Assembly: GCA_034440575.1 (NCBI GenBank)
Contig: JAOTOL010001466.1
Coordinates: 1-64,000, forward strand
Reading direction: 5' to 3'
Length of the DNA stretch: 64,000 nt
DNA from: Imbricaverruca yamaguchii
Lineage: Eukaryota; Arthropoda; Thecostraca; Neoverrucidae
Made by a program: the position numbers and the translations under genes. The notes below the pieces were generated by a model. That model saw only the letters and a list, made by a program, of their open reading frames with translations, did no database searches and had not been told where the DNA came from. Shown here piece after piece: positions 10,072-20,400 of the stretch; the first letter of the stretch is position 1, and every line of letters begins with the position of its first letter.

Positions 10072-11750
10072 GCGGCGCCGTCGGCCGAGCTGGCGCCATG
10101 GTGGTACACCCTCCGTCCCGGTCACACGCCGACCGCCCGTGGCTCCGCGCTGACGGAGCTTCACAGATATTCGACCTGGGGTCACGTAGTCGGAAGTGGT
10201 TCCCTCCTGCTTACTCTGTTGGGTTAGATCTCCCAGGGAGACCCAGTGCGCGGTGCCAGTTTTCAGCTTCGCATCGCCGAGATGTTTGCTCTACACTGGC
10301 GCGGCTCTGTTTGCCAGTGATGCTTTTTATTAACTGCACTAAGTTGGCGGCGGTGCGCCTCGCAATGGCCTCGACATAGCAGGACGCATAGGCTCCGCTG
10401 ATTCTGCCACGAAGCGAGCTAGTGCCTAGCGGGAGGCGGCTATCGACTATGAACTGGGCGTATGTCGCACAACTGCGCTAAGTTTTGTGGCATGGTGGAT
10501 CTGCTCACGCGGCGTGATTCTGTGATCCTGCGGTGGCAGTTGTGCCACACCGAGATGCGGTGCGACGGAGGGCGCGAGTGCGCGGAACTCATCTCTGCGC
10601 TGTCATGGTGTGCTTCTTCCGGTGTTGGCCGCGCTACGACAGTGCTGTCGTGTCCTGTAGCGTGATGCTGCTTTCTAATATAAACGTGTTCTTTTGCGTG
10701 CCGTTATTTCCCGGATATCTCCGTGCGGCTGAGCTGAACCACCAGGCCGCACCAGTAAGGAGCTGGTTCACAAGTTGTTCTTCCTGGAATTAGGGTATGT
10801 GCATTAGTGTTAATTCAGCTGTAAAAAGGAAGGTGATTGTAAGGTGCAAATAGCGCGGAGTGCGTGCGGTCGAGCTGAAACAGCAGGCAGCTACTGATAG
10901 AAACTAATTACCAGATTGTTCTTGCCGAAATAAGGTAATTTTCATGGCGGATTACACTACAATGAATACAAATGAGAGGTGATGTGCGAGGTGCAGATGG
11001 CGCGCATTCTCGGGCGCAAACTCGGCGTTCAGCATTGCAGGATGTGTGCGAGTCAGGACTGCCGGGTGTCGTCAGCTGTTTGGCGCAGAATCGGGGCGGG
11101 TAGGGGTCAATGGGGGTGCGTGCCTCATGCCTGCTCACCATGGGAAGGTTTCACCCCTCCGGCCTGGAACAGCTCATCCGAAAAGGTACCAGTGCAGCCC
11201 TCGATTTTATTCCGGGGGAGGGATGGAAGGCTCGAATGCGCCTCTTGAAATGCTTTGACCGGAGACGCCCCTCCCACACCCAATCCCAATTCCCGGAGAC
11301 GCCCCGCCCATATGCCGAATCGAAGGCTTTGCAATGGTAACCCCCCCCTCACAATTGGGATGAACATTGACGACAGGCGTAACCGGCGCACGTGTTTTTA
11401 GGTCGCTGGTCGCAAACAGCCGCTGCTTGGGTTTTGTCACGCGAGTAACTGACCATGGGTGGACGCTGGCTCGGACTGTTGTCCGTTCCAATCTCAGTTC
11501 CGGACGGATTGAGGAGTTCTTCACCCGACAGGAGTGGACGACCAGTCGCACGGGAGCAGCGTGGCAAGCGTGCTCAGAGATGGCTACTCGAACACACATA
11601 CGACCATTCAAGTTGAAGCGGCCGCAGACGATACAGTCGTGTGTTGTTCATCGTGGCGAGACGCGTTCACTTGTAACTGCGCCATAGCTAACCTGCCAGA
11701 CCCGACAGACCGGTGCCGAGTTCGAACACGCGCACATTCCGCGTCATACC
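10072..11750. other. TEX264 3' flank, no further gene
   Basis: Probably holds the TEX264 3' untranslated region. No AATAAA is found close to the stop; AATATAAA near 10677 is a weak candidate. No coding exon is recognised. Confidence 0.4.
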
Positions 11751-11756
11751 ATCGTG

Positions 11757-12110
11757 CGTCGCCATGGGCAGCGCCAGGCACCCGTTATGGGTGAGATTCA
11801 CGCCGCAGCGTCACCATGGGCAGCGCCAGGCACCCGTTATCGGTGGGATTCACGCTGCAGCGTCACCATGGGCAGCGTGGCAGCCGTTATGGGGGATCGC
11901 AGCGTCACCATGGGCAGCGCCAGGCACCCGTTATCGGTGGGATTCACGCTACAGCGTCACCATGGGCAGCGCCAGGCACCCGTTATGGGTGGGATTCACG
12001 CTACAGCGTCACCATGGGCAGCGCCAGGCAGCCGTTATGGGTGGGATTCACGCTACAGCGTCACCATGGGCAGCGGTGGGCAGCGGTTCGTCACCATGGG
12101 CCAGTTGGGG
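11757..12110. repeat. 52-bp minisatellite
   Basis: CATGGGCAGC words start at 11763, 11815, 11867, 11909, 11961, 12013 and 12065, with spacing 52 except one 42-bp deleted unit. Each full unit contains CACCATGGGCAGCGCCAGG, the form of a strong translation start, and GTTATnGGTGGGATTCACGC. The unit has no stop in any plus-strand frame and 52 is not a multiple of three, so three frames look open. No homology supports a protein. Confidence 0.95.
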
Positions 12111-12129
12111 ATCCCTAGACCACCAACTG

Positions 12130-12955
12130 GCCGAAATAAACGTTTCGTTGGGGGCGGGTTCAGCGACATTGCTTGTTTGATTTTCTTCTGTCATCCTGAA
12201 CGGAGTGCGCGTGGGGCCGTTATCCGCTAACTGACGTATGTCTGTATTCAAAGCCTGGCTGCGGGTCTCGGTGCTAGCGACCCCCGCTGCTACGCTAATG
12301 CTTTGTGTGCAGTTCGGAAACTGCTGGACTGTTGGCTTCGGCTGCCGTGCATGAATCCGGTATGGCAGTGTCTGGGGTGTGTCGAACCGCCGCACGATTA
12401 GCCTTCTCAGTATTCAGATGGTTGATCTTGCTGACGAAACCGTTTCGCTACCTTATCTCCCCAGCAGAACCTCCTTTTGCATGCCAACTAGGTGGGATGG
12501 GTCCCACCTGGTGCCGTGAAATCCCACCTAGTGGAGTGAAAAATCCCACCTGGTAAAAAGGGGAGCCAATGTAGAAAGCAACGAAAAAACCCTCGTATAG
12601 TTCCAGTAGCGGAAGTGATTTTTTTTCCTCGGGAAAGTGCGTTTTATCAATGGTAATGAATTGGTAGCACTTATACTAAGATCAAAGCAACGTGGAAGGC
12701 TGAAATGTAAAAAGTTTCCGTTAAAAAATACATGCTACAAAACCGGCAGATGGGTCTATTAGCGGTGGCATTACACAAAAAGCACGATTTTCAGCGAGAC
12801 ATTTACGCACACCCCAGAAGAGCGGGGCAATGCGACCCAGGCCGCACGACATAAGTAATGAGAGCTTGATAGGTTTCATTTGTGGCCTTTTCTTCAGTGT
12901 TGCTAAAATGAAGAGACAGATGAAGTTAGGTGCCTTTGTAAAAAAAGACGAGGTG
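12130..12955. other. intergenic, no gene recognised
   Basis: Contains a short cluster of TCCCACCTRGTG words at 12493-12555 and otherwise nothing recognisable. Confidence 0.4.
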
Positions 12956-12959
12956 TGTA

Positions 12960-15360
12960 AGGTGGCGGAATATTGATCATTTTTTCTCCCCCAGGCGATA
13001 CTCTAACCCTTTCCCAGGCAAAAGGGGCAGTCCCCCACCTAAGGAGTTGTGGGGCCCCAAAAACTGCACCGTGGTTCGGAAAAAATGTATCTGACCCCCT
13101 AAAATCCATCTGGTCCCACAAAATTCACACCGGAGCACACGAAAAGCACATTGAGGACGCAAAAAAGTCGTACGGGGGCTCTGCAAATGTCGCCGGTGAC
13201 CCAAAATCGCACTGAGGCCCCTGCAAATCACATTGAGGACCCAGAAAATCCTTCAGTTAACTCTAAGAGTGACGCTTTGGGCTAAAAAGTGTGTGACCTG
13301 TCCTCAAAAAAGTCGCGCAGGGTCCCTAAAAATCACGCTGGGGCCTCAAAAGATCAAGCAGGCACCCCCGAAATGACGCTCAGAGCCGAAAAAAGTCTAG
13401 CCGGCCCCCGAATAACTAGTTGGAAGCCAGAAAAGTCGTGCCTGAGCCACTGAAAGTCACGCTGTGGACACCAAAAGGTCGTGCCTGGCCCCTTGAAACC
13501 ACGCTGTGCGCATCAAAAGGTTGGGCCGTGACCCCTGGAAATCATGTTGGAGCCCAAGAAGTTTCGCCGGGGCCCTTGCAAATGACGCTGGGAGGCCAAA
13601 AAGACTGACCGGGCCCCTAAGAATCACACTGGGGTCCAAAAGGTCGGACCGGGACCCCTAATAATATAACTTGACCCCCAAAAAGTTTGATTGGGCCCAT
13701 GAAAACCACGATGCAGCAAAAACATCGTGTCAGTGTCCTTGGAAGTCGCGCTGGCGGCCCAAAGACAGGCTGGCCCCGGAATGTTTCGTTGGGGCCTCAA
13801 ACGTTCGCGCCTGGGACCCTGAAAATCACACAAGGGCTCGACAGGTCGCACCGGGGCTCAAAGTCTCATCGGGACCCCGAGCAAATGAGGCCGGGGAAAC
13901 AGAAAAAAACACGAATATGAAAAATCACTGTGGGTCCAACCATCGCCCCAAAAGCCCCAGAAACATATTGAGCCCACACAAACCTGTCGAGGCCGCTAAA
14001 CCTCGCACTAGGAATCCAAGCAAATAACATCAGACCCCCAAAAAAAAAAAAGAACATGGGGCCCCCCCCCACCCCACAACAACAACTCTCAAAAATCGCA
14101 CTCTGACTAATGGGAGTCCGGAGAATCGTACCAGGGCCCGGAAATATCGCGCAGGGGCCTTGAAAAGATAACACTACTTAAAAAATCGCACTGCGACTCG
14201 ATCGTATCGATCCAGGCACCGGAAAATTAAGACCAGGGGCCAGTTTCACGAAAATGAGTGAGTCAAGGTGGAAGATAATACATCAATTCCCACATTCATT
14301 GAGCATGGGTTCCAGAAGCCAGCAACGCCAGCAAAAAAACTGAAGTGTTCCCCAAATAATTTCAACATGTTCAACAATCCCAAATAGCACGTTACCCTTT
14401 GTGGCATGTCTCCCTATTCATTTGGACCCGCCCATTGCCTTCATGTCTCCCTGTAAATTGTTATTGCAAATTATTGCCCTTCCCTTCCTTCCTCCCCTTC
14501 CTCTCCCTAACAAGCACAATTAGACCCCAAAAGTCGCATTGGGACCCGATAAAGATCGGGCCGGAGCATTTCCAAATAAGGAGTGATTCACCAAAAATAT
14601 ATGTCTGAACCAGGAAAATCGCTCTGGATCCTTAATCATAGCACCAGATTCTTTTTTAAAAATCGCGTACGGCCCCGAACAAAATGGCACCGGAGCTTGA
14701 AAAATCGCGGTGGGACACAAAATATGGTGGAGGGGGTCCACAAAATAAGGCCGAGTTTGTGGCAATAGAAATTCAAAGAAAACCACAAAAATCGCGCAGA
14801 GCACAGAACACTGGCGTCAGGTCCCCAAAGCCACGCGCCTGGACCAAACAAATCGCTACGGAACCTCAAAAATCGTGCTGAATCCCACCAATGTCCGTCA
14901 GGATCTCCAAAGAAACACAGCAGGACCCTCAGCGCATAACGGGACACAGAAAAGGCGCCGGACCTTCAAAGCGCACTGAGTCTCACAAAAAGCATGACTC
15001 TCGCAAGGCCTTCAAGCATGCGTTGCATCCATAAATAAATGCTCTAAAAAATGCGCACCGGGGGCCTTCAAAGCATACCGGGGTCATGAGACCGCAGAGT
15101 GCTTCAGGAAGAGACTGGGCTCGCAAAAAGCGACATGGACATAAAAACAACAAAAAGGTCTGGCACTAAATACACATGTCGGGGTGTTCAAAAACACGCC
15201 GGTACCTAACAAAATTAATCGGTGCACAAAAGAGCAACAAAAGCCTAACAAGAATGAGATCTTAAAAATGTGTCCGGCTCCTAACACAAATTGGCTCGCG
15301 CCCTAAAACACATCCGTAACCGATGAAAAACTCAATAGACCCCCTTCCCGCTGGAGTCGA
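12960..15360. repeat. degenerate satellite, about 22-bp period
   Basis: Some 2.4 kb are built from highly diverged units of roughly 20-24 bp of the form CCCCnnAAAAnTCGCnCnGGGG, so neighbouring units meet at GGGGCCCC-like joints. Examples are 13400-13900 and 14500-14960. Units differ so much that no frame stays open. Related sequence occurs at 61370-62280 in both orientations. Confidence 0.75.
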
Positions 15361-16320
15361 AGTGCATCAAAGCTCAGTGCATGTCCAGATTTCTTAACTA
15401 CGAGAAAATGTGGGTAGAAGAGAATTAATTCATTTTTTCCAGCGAACCCCATGCGAAGCATTCCATCCCGTAAAATATGGCGCAGGACAATGTGGTAGCA
15501 ACTACCAAATCGTAGGAGACCTAGCAGAAGCCGTAGACTCGCACGAAGTGTGGCGAATACGCCGAATGCTCAAGGCGGACGTACACATTCACGGACGTTG
15601 GCTCAGTGAAGACCGGGCGTTATGAATTGGGATACCTGAAATTGGAAAATGTTGAATTTTATTCAGTGATTTGCACAGGTGGAACTTCAGCAGCCTGAGG
15701 TAGCTTGTCAAGGGATACCAAAAGAAAAACCATCGAATAGAGTGGGGGAGTTAGGGTTGAAATCCGCTGACGCAGAAGCAATCGCAATAGATTGTACCCC
15801 CTCAACGGGACAATTAAAGTGAAGTCTCTTCTTTTTATATTGAAAGCCCATTTTGAAAGATTGAGGTCGAAATCCGGTGCATTTAAACCGCGAATAGTGA
15901 TAGATTGTGCATCCTCTAAATTCGTTCGTTCCCTTCCGTGACGCAAAACCTAGTTACCCCACTGGGTTAGTTATGGCTGGGTCCGCGCCGAAAGTTGGCC
16001 TCCCCAAACAGGTAGCTAGCTAGATCCGCCAATGACGCCATGTTATACTAATTAGGTATGGGCAAGAAATCCCACCTGAGTGAAAACTCCTTAGAGGAGA
16101 CCCTGCTCCCCCGCTGTATTTTGGCTCCACTGAGAGGGTGGCCTGTGGCAGCTTGCATGTGTAATCGTGGGTCAGACAGCCTGGCGCCTAGCCCTCTGGG
16201 AATGTTTTTTTCACGACTGTTTCGCGCGGGCTCTTAAATGGTGATGGCAGAGAGAGGGACACCTAAGTTTCACCTAACCGGTATTCCGGAGGCCCGGAGC
16301 TATGTATGGGTCCCTAGCTT
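15361..16320. other. intergenic, no gene recognised
   Basis: Small frames such as 15410-15625 (+) lack recognisable motifs or splice context. Confidence 0.4.
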
Positions 16321-16580
16321 ACGAGTGAGGGTTTTAAGAACCATCGGGAGGCCTCAGGGCGGTGTTTGGCGCCGATTTAACAGTAAATAGATGCAGCACT
16401 GAAGCTGGGAAATCTACCTCTTCAGCGTCTTCAAACTGCAATACCAGTCTTTCCGAAAGCACGTGGTGGCATCACTTGCGTACACGACGTTACTTCACAC
16501 TAAATACGATTGAACATTTAAATTTGCAAGGTTGACGCACGCGCCTCAACGATGATGTATTCCCCGCGATACGCCAACCC

Positions 16581-16700
16581 CATTTATTTATTTATTTATT
16601 TCACGATACATGCCCTCTACATACAGCGGGTATTATGAACAGTCTGGGTATAACTCACAGATATTTACAAAGAAAGGACAAATGTTTTACTTAGTCCCTC
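16581..16700 (-). mobile_element. retroelement tail inserted 3' of ferritin 1
   Basis: Relative to ferritin copy 2, about 120 bp are extra. The insert starts on the plus strand with TTTATTTATTTATTTATTTC, i.e. an (AAAT)n tail on the minus strand, as at LINE or SINE 3' ends. It supplies several AATAAA hexamers about 400 nt beyond the ferritin stop codon, on the transcribed strand. Confidence 0.55.
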
Positions 16701-16815
16701 AAGCCCGTCGAGTTCCTCCACTTCAAGTTGTCCGACACATTGCTCCGCCTCCCAGACAAGACGTCAGCTAGCCCAGTGTATTATTGCAGTACCAATGAAA
16801 CAAAAGACAGTACCG

Positions 16816-16920
16816 GAGTGGGGCGGGGTGGAGTGGGGTGGGGTGGGGTGGGGCGGAGTGGGGTGGGGCGGGGCGGGGCGGGGTGGAGTGGGGCGGGGTG
16901 GAGTGGAGCGGGGCGGGGCA
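16816..16920. repeat. GGGGT/GGGGC/GGAGT pentamer array
   Basis: About 100 bp of near-pure 5-bp repeats on the plus strand sit 80-180 bp past the ferritin 1 stop codon. In the transcript this is a C-rich run; on the plus DNA strand the runs of three or four G could form quadruplexes. Ferritin copy 2 has only about 35 bp (32266-32300). Confidence 0.9.
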
Positions 16921-16998
16921 CCCCGGCGACGGAGGCTACTCCGCCACCGCGGCCGCGCGGTCCGCCAACGCCGCCGCTGACGTGGCTGCGGTGCGCGC

Positions 16999-17094
16999 CT
17001 ACTTGAGGTCGCGGTCGAAGATGTACTCTCCGAGGTTGGGTCCGCAGCGCTTCAGCCGAGTGATCATGTCGCTCAGCTCCTTGATGGCCTCCAC
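16999..17094 (-). CDS. ferritin 1 exon 3
   Basis: Encodes residues 141-171, from [14 protein letters not shown] to the stop TAG at 16999-17001; the protein ends [12 protein letters not shown]. Confidence 0.95.
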   Translation of the reverse strand: MEAIKELSDMITRLKRCGPNLGEYIFDRDLK

Positions 17095-19433
17095 CTGGGG
17101 ACATGGGAACGAGTAGTGTCTCAGACCAGCTTCCAGCGAGTGCTGGTCGGACGGAAACGACCATTTCCGGCTTCATGACTGTTTAATGGCGCAACGGGAA
17201 TAGAGAAGCATCGCGACATAGTTCGAAAGGTACACCAGAATCGGAAGGCGCCGACTATGAAAGGCGTTAGAAGCGCCCTAAAGCCAAGAGAAACGAGAAA
17301 CAAATCAGAGCTAGTTCATAGCAAATCAGCATGGGTTTACCGAAGCACAATGGTTGGTTCATCTATTATACGGTTCATCTATTATAGTGAGTCTTCCACT
17401 TCATACTAGCAGCCAACATTTCCGTGCGCTACCTCCGATATGGCGCGTGCCGTACCTGTTCGGTGAGGAAGTGCGTCTCGATGAAGTCGCACATCTGCGG
17501 GTCGGTGTGCGAGTCGGCAATCTTGTGGACGTCCAGCAGCGACTGGTTGACGCTCTTCTCCAGCTCGAGGGCGGCCTGGACGGCTTCCAGCGGCGAACCC
17601 CACTCGTCCTTGGTCGGCCTCTTGATGGGCTGCAGGATCACATGGCCGCCGCGCTGGTTCTGGAAGGTCATCAGCTTCTGCGCGTGCTCGCGCTCCTCGT
17701 CGGACGCCTTCTTGAAGTAGTCGCGGAAGCCCGGGAAAGCCACGTCGTCCCGGTTGAAGTAGCTCGCCTGGAGACAGAGTTGGTCATCTGGTGTGCAAAC
17801 GCTCAGATCGCCCCAGACAATGTTGCGCAGCAAGTGCTGACGATGCATGCCTACCGCAACATTTCTAACCGTAAGCGGAACAAAAGAGAAATAGTTCACC
17901 GACGCAAAAACATAAAATATTGTTGCGGTTTGGTTACTTTTTAAGTACAACGTAATCCTGCTTTTAGCATTCAAATTCACACAATGTCCGGAAACACTAC
18001 ACATGATTTGTTTGTGCCCCGCACACAATAGCGGCGGCGTCCTTGGATGGATATCGCATGTTCGTAATGGCAATATAATCTAGATGAGGACAGCGCTCGA
18101 ATGTGCACCAATTAATGTGAGCTACAATGGCACACATTCGAGGTTAGCTAGACTGCATTACATTGTAGCACAAGAAGCTTCCTCCTTAACACAGCCGAAG
18201 ATCCATCAGGCCAGGGTGTGACTAGCACGGAGAGATGTGAAGGTGCCATCACCACAACCAATGGGTTGGCAGTAAAGCGTATTTCTTAAGTTTCTCGGCC
18301 TCCGACCCGGAAAACTATAGCAGTGCCACGATTTGACAGACAAAAAAGGAACGAAATATCCTCCAAATCGATGCACTGTGCTTAGTCAGGTAACCAAATA
18401 TGACATATGCCGACACCCCATCGAATCATTGGTGGTTTTAAGTGCAGCAAAGAACATAATTACTTAAAGTAATTGTGTTTGTTAGTATATCGCTTTGTCA
18501 CCAGTGTGCAAAATATTAAAAGAACTTGAAATATACATATACAGACACACACACAAAGACAGTGTGTGTGTCCCGGAGAGCTTACCGGCGGGGATCCGAC
18601 CAATATTTCAATGCACAAAGCTCCCTCGACAAGAACAAGCACGAACCATAATATCCCGTAGGTTGAACTGGGGTTGATAAAGAGTGCCACCCGGCACACC
18701 CAGAAGCGCACGGACCGCCCGCGTCCCCCGCTTCCCACACCCTGGACCCGCCCCTGCGACGGTCGGGCGCTGCGGAGAAGCGGGCGCCCAGTGCGCGGCG
18801 AAGGTCACGCCACGCGCATCTGGCACACTGGTCGATCCGGCCGCCATTGCCGCCGCAGGGCATAGCTGGCGCCACGGCTACCCACGGAAAACATCCCCTG
18901 CTGCCTCACGAGCAGATTTGTGCTCGACTCAATTTTTTTAGTCGACTCTCATGTGACTCATAGATCTTGAGAACTGTTTCGACTCGCGACCCAAACAGAC
19001 TGACATAAATTTGAATCGATTCAGATCCGACCTCAGTGGTATCATACTCATGAGCCATATGATTCAGTGTGCACTGCCCACACATGATATTTGAATGATT
19101 GACTTATGATTAGACTAATTTTTTTAGGAAGATGCGATTCAACTCACGACTCAAGATATATTTTGGGGAAAAGAATCGATTCAACTCACGGCTCCTCCAA
19201 AAACGACTGATGCATGAGTAGATTCTCGATTCAACTCGAATCGAGCACAAGTCTGCTCACGAGACAGCAATTCGCTCGGGTCGGAAACTGAGTATTTTGA
19301 GCTTGGGATTTTGGGTCTGTCTCACCATGGATATGTAGGTGTAGCTGGCGAAAAACTCCATGTTGATCTGCTTGTTGATGGCCGCCTCAGAGTCCTCATG
19401 GTAGTTTTGACGGCACTGACTGGTGGTCGCCAT
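16999..19433 (-). CDS. ferritin heavy chain, copy 1 (3 exons)
   Basis: Coding exons on the minus strand are 19433-19326, 17767-17456 and 17094-16999, giving 171 aa. The product is a subunit of the 24-mer iron-storage cage that oxidises Fe(II) and stores it as Fe(III) mineral. All H-chain ferroxidase ligands are present: E26, Y33, E61 (in DEEREHA), H64, E106 and Q140 (one below human mature numbering). There is no signal peptide, so it is predicted cytosolic, unlike secreted insect ferritins. Splice junctions are ATG|GTGAGA, CCAG|GCGAGC, AACAG|GTACGG and CCAG|GTGGAG, all phase 0. The start is the first Met ([14 protein letters not shown]). Upstream lie a TATA box and an IRE. It is paralogous to the copy at 32375-34487. 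Confidence 0.96.
17456..17767 (-). CDS. ferritin 1 exon 2
   Basis: Encodes residues 37-140 ([13 protein letters not shown] to THFLTEQ), carrying ligands E61, H64, E106 and Q140. Confidence 0.96.
18640..18885. other. conserved block in ferritin 1 intron 1
   Basis: About 245 bp of GC-rich intron align with 34044-34290 with only about four substitutions by eye, roughly 98% identity. Exon 1 differs at 4 of 108 positions and exon 2 at 19 of 312. An enhancer, a structured or alternative exon, or a recent gene-conversion tract would each explain it. The minus strand is open for long stretches but shows no family resemblance. Confidence 0.8.
18913..19255. mobile_element. hAT-type MITE in ferritin 1 intron 1
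   Basis: The 343-bp element has terminal inverted repeats CAGATTTGTGCTCGA and CAGACTTGTGCTCGA. It is flanked by a perfect 8-bp duplication, CTCACGAG (18905-18912 and 19256-19263), which fits the hAT pattern nTnnnnAn. The corresponding site in ferritin copy 2 (about 34310) lacks it. It has no coding capacity, so it is non-autonomous. Confidence 0.88.
19326..19433 (-). CDS. ferritin 1 exon 1
   Basis: Encodes residues 1-36, from the start codon at 19433-19431 to YTYISM. Donor is ATG|GTGAGA. It contains ligands E26 and Y33. Confidence 0.95.
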
Positions 19434-19507
19434 GGTAACTGAAGTCTGGTGGGCAGGCTACTACTGACAAACCGAGCAAAGCTGAAAGAACGAACTGCAG
19501 CGGCGCG

Positions 19508-19543
19508 GACTATCCGTTCGTACACTGACGACGCGGAACAGTC
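19508..19543 (-). promoter_or_regulatory. iron-responsive element (IRE), ferritin 1
   Basis: On the transcript strand the hexaloop CAGTGT (19527-19522) sits on an upper stem GTCGT/ACGAA with four pairs and one G-A mismatch. A bulged C lies exactly six bases 5' of the loop, above a lower stem TCCG/CGGA; GACT/AGTC pairs further out. This is the canonical IRE geometry bound by IRP1 to block translation when iron is low. It starts about 25 nt below the TATA box, so it would lie almost at the cap, where IREs act best. The identical element is upstream of copy 2. Confidence 0.88.
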
Positions 19544-19567
19544 TTGGGGTGCCGCTGCGCGTTCCCC

Positions 19568-19574
19568 TTTTATA
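19568..19574 (-). promoter_or_regulatory. TATA box, ferritin 1
   Basis: TATAAAA on the minus strand in the context CCTTATAAAAGGGG, 25 bp upstream of the IRE and about 135 bp upstream of the start codon. The predicted cap is near 19540-19545. Confidence 0.75.
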
Positions 19575-19894
19575 AGGTCGGTGCCGTTACGTAAGCATCC
19601 AGAATGCGACTCTTCGGCACATATCAACATCACCGGTGATTGGTCAGCCGGCACGGACGTGACGCGGCCGGAGGAACTGTGGGGGCGTGGCGGAAGGTTG
19701 GTGGCGATGATGCCACGAACGTCAGGATGCCAGCTCCGTATTTTCACGTCGACACCGATGCAGCAGGCGAGTCTGCTGAGGAATTTCTCCAACAGAGAGG
19801 GGTGACCCAACCAGAAAGTGATTAAAGAGAGAATGTTTCCGGCGAAAATTCAAGGGTTTGCTTGATGAAAATAAAAATACTTCGTTTCATCTTG

Positions 19895-20400
19895 CGCATT
19901 CTTGGGTCCTAAGGGGCTACGCCTTTGGCTGCGCCCCTGGCTACAAGTTCAGTCGCGGCCCCGACAAGGGCTGCGGCCACTTGTTCACCGAGATATACAG
20001 CATTGCATCAGAACTGAAGACCATCGGCCTCTGTTATAATGATCCTGAAAAGGTTATATAATAATCTGGATTGCGGTATGACTGTTTAATGTTGGTTCGC
20101 TCCAAGCCCGTAGTGTTCAATCAAAGTGTTCATTTGCCAGTTGAAATTCATGTACCTTCCCACAAGCATAGTTGAGTATTTATGCAATGCTCAGTCACTA
20201 AGTGTACGATAATTGCGGACCTGAATATGCCATATGCTTGGGTTTTGGGATAAAAGGTCAAATGGCCTACCGTGTAGGATGGGCGGCGAAAGTGTGGAGG
20301 GCCATTGCTGAAGCTCTGAAGCTAATGCCGAAAATGCCGAAGGTGACATTGAGGAACTACAGAGCTACATGTCGAATTGTGGGACGTGCATAAAGTTCAC
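19895..20400 (+). pseudogene. decayed duplicate of TEX264 exon 1 and intron start
   Basis: 19944-20052 reads YKFSRGPDKGCGHLFTEIYS...YNDPEK, almost the end of TEX264 exon 1. The match continues past the exon end into intron 1 sequence (GGATTGCGGTA, GTTCAATCAAAG, and pieces near 20210-20360 resembling 5200-5365). Because intron sequence is included, this is a DNA-level duplication and not a processed copy. The anchor and start codon are absent, and the donor has become GTTATA. Confidence 0.88.

Larger units (their letters stand above)
16325..19800. repeat. segmental duplication, ferritin copy 1
   Basis: This block is collinear with 31905-34890: exons, introns, promoter and about 0.6 kb of 3' flank all align. 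Copy-specific insertions are a LINE-like tail (16581-16700), an expanded G-rich tract (16816-16920) and a MITE (18913-19255). Confidence 0.9.

Noticed and set aside
17354..17944. Plus-strand frame of 196 codons over ferritin 1
   Set aside because: It is the antisense shadow of ferritin exon 2; the minus strand encodes a conserved protein.
18582..18875. Minus-strand frame in ferritin intron 1 as a protein exon
   Set aside because: Conserved between copies at DNA level, but several frames are open because of GC richness, no motif is seen, and no in-phase splice signals link it to the ferritin exons.
19895..20061. Second functional TEX264 gene
   Set aside because: Only the end of exon 1 and intron sequence are present; anchor, start codon, good donor and later exons are missing.
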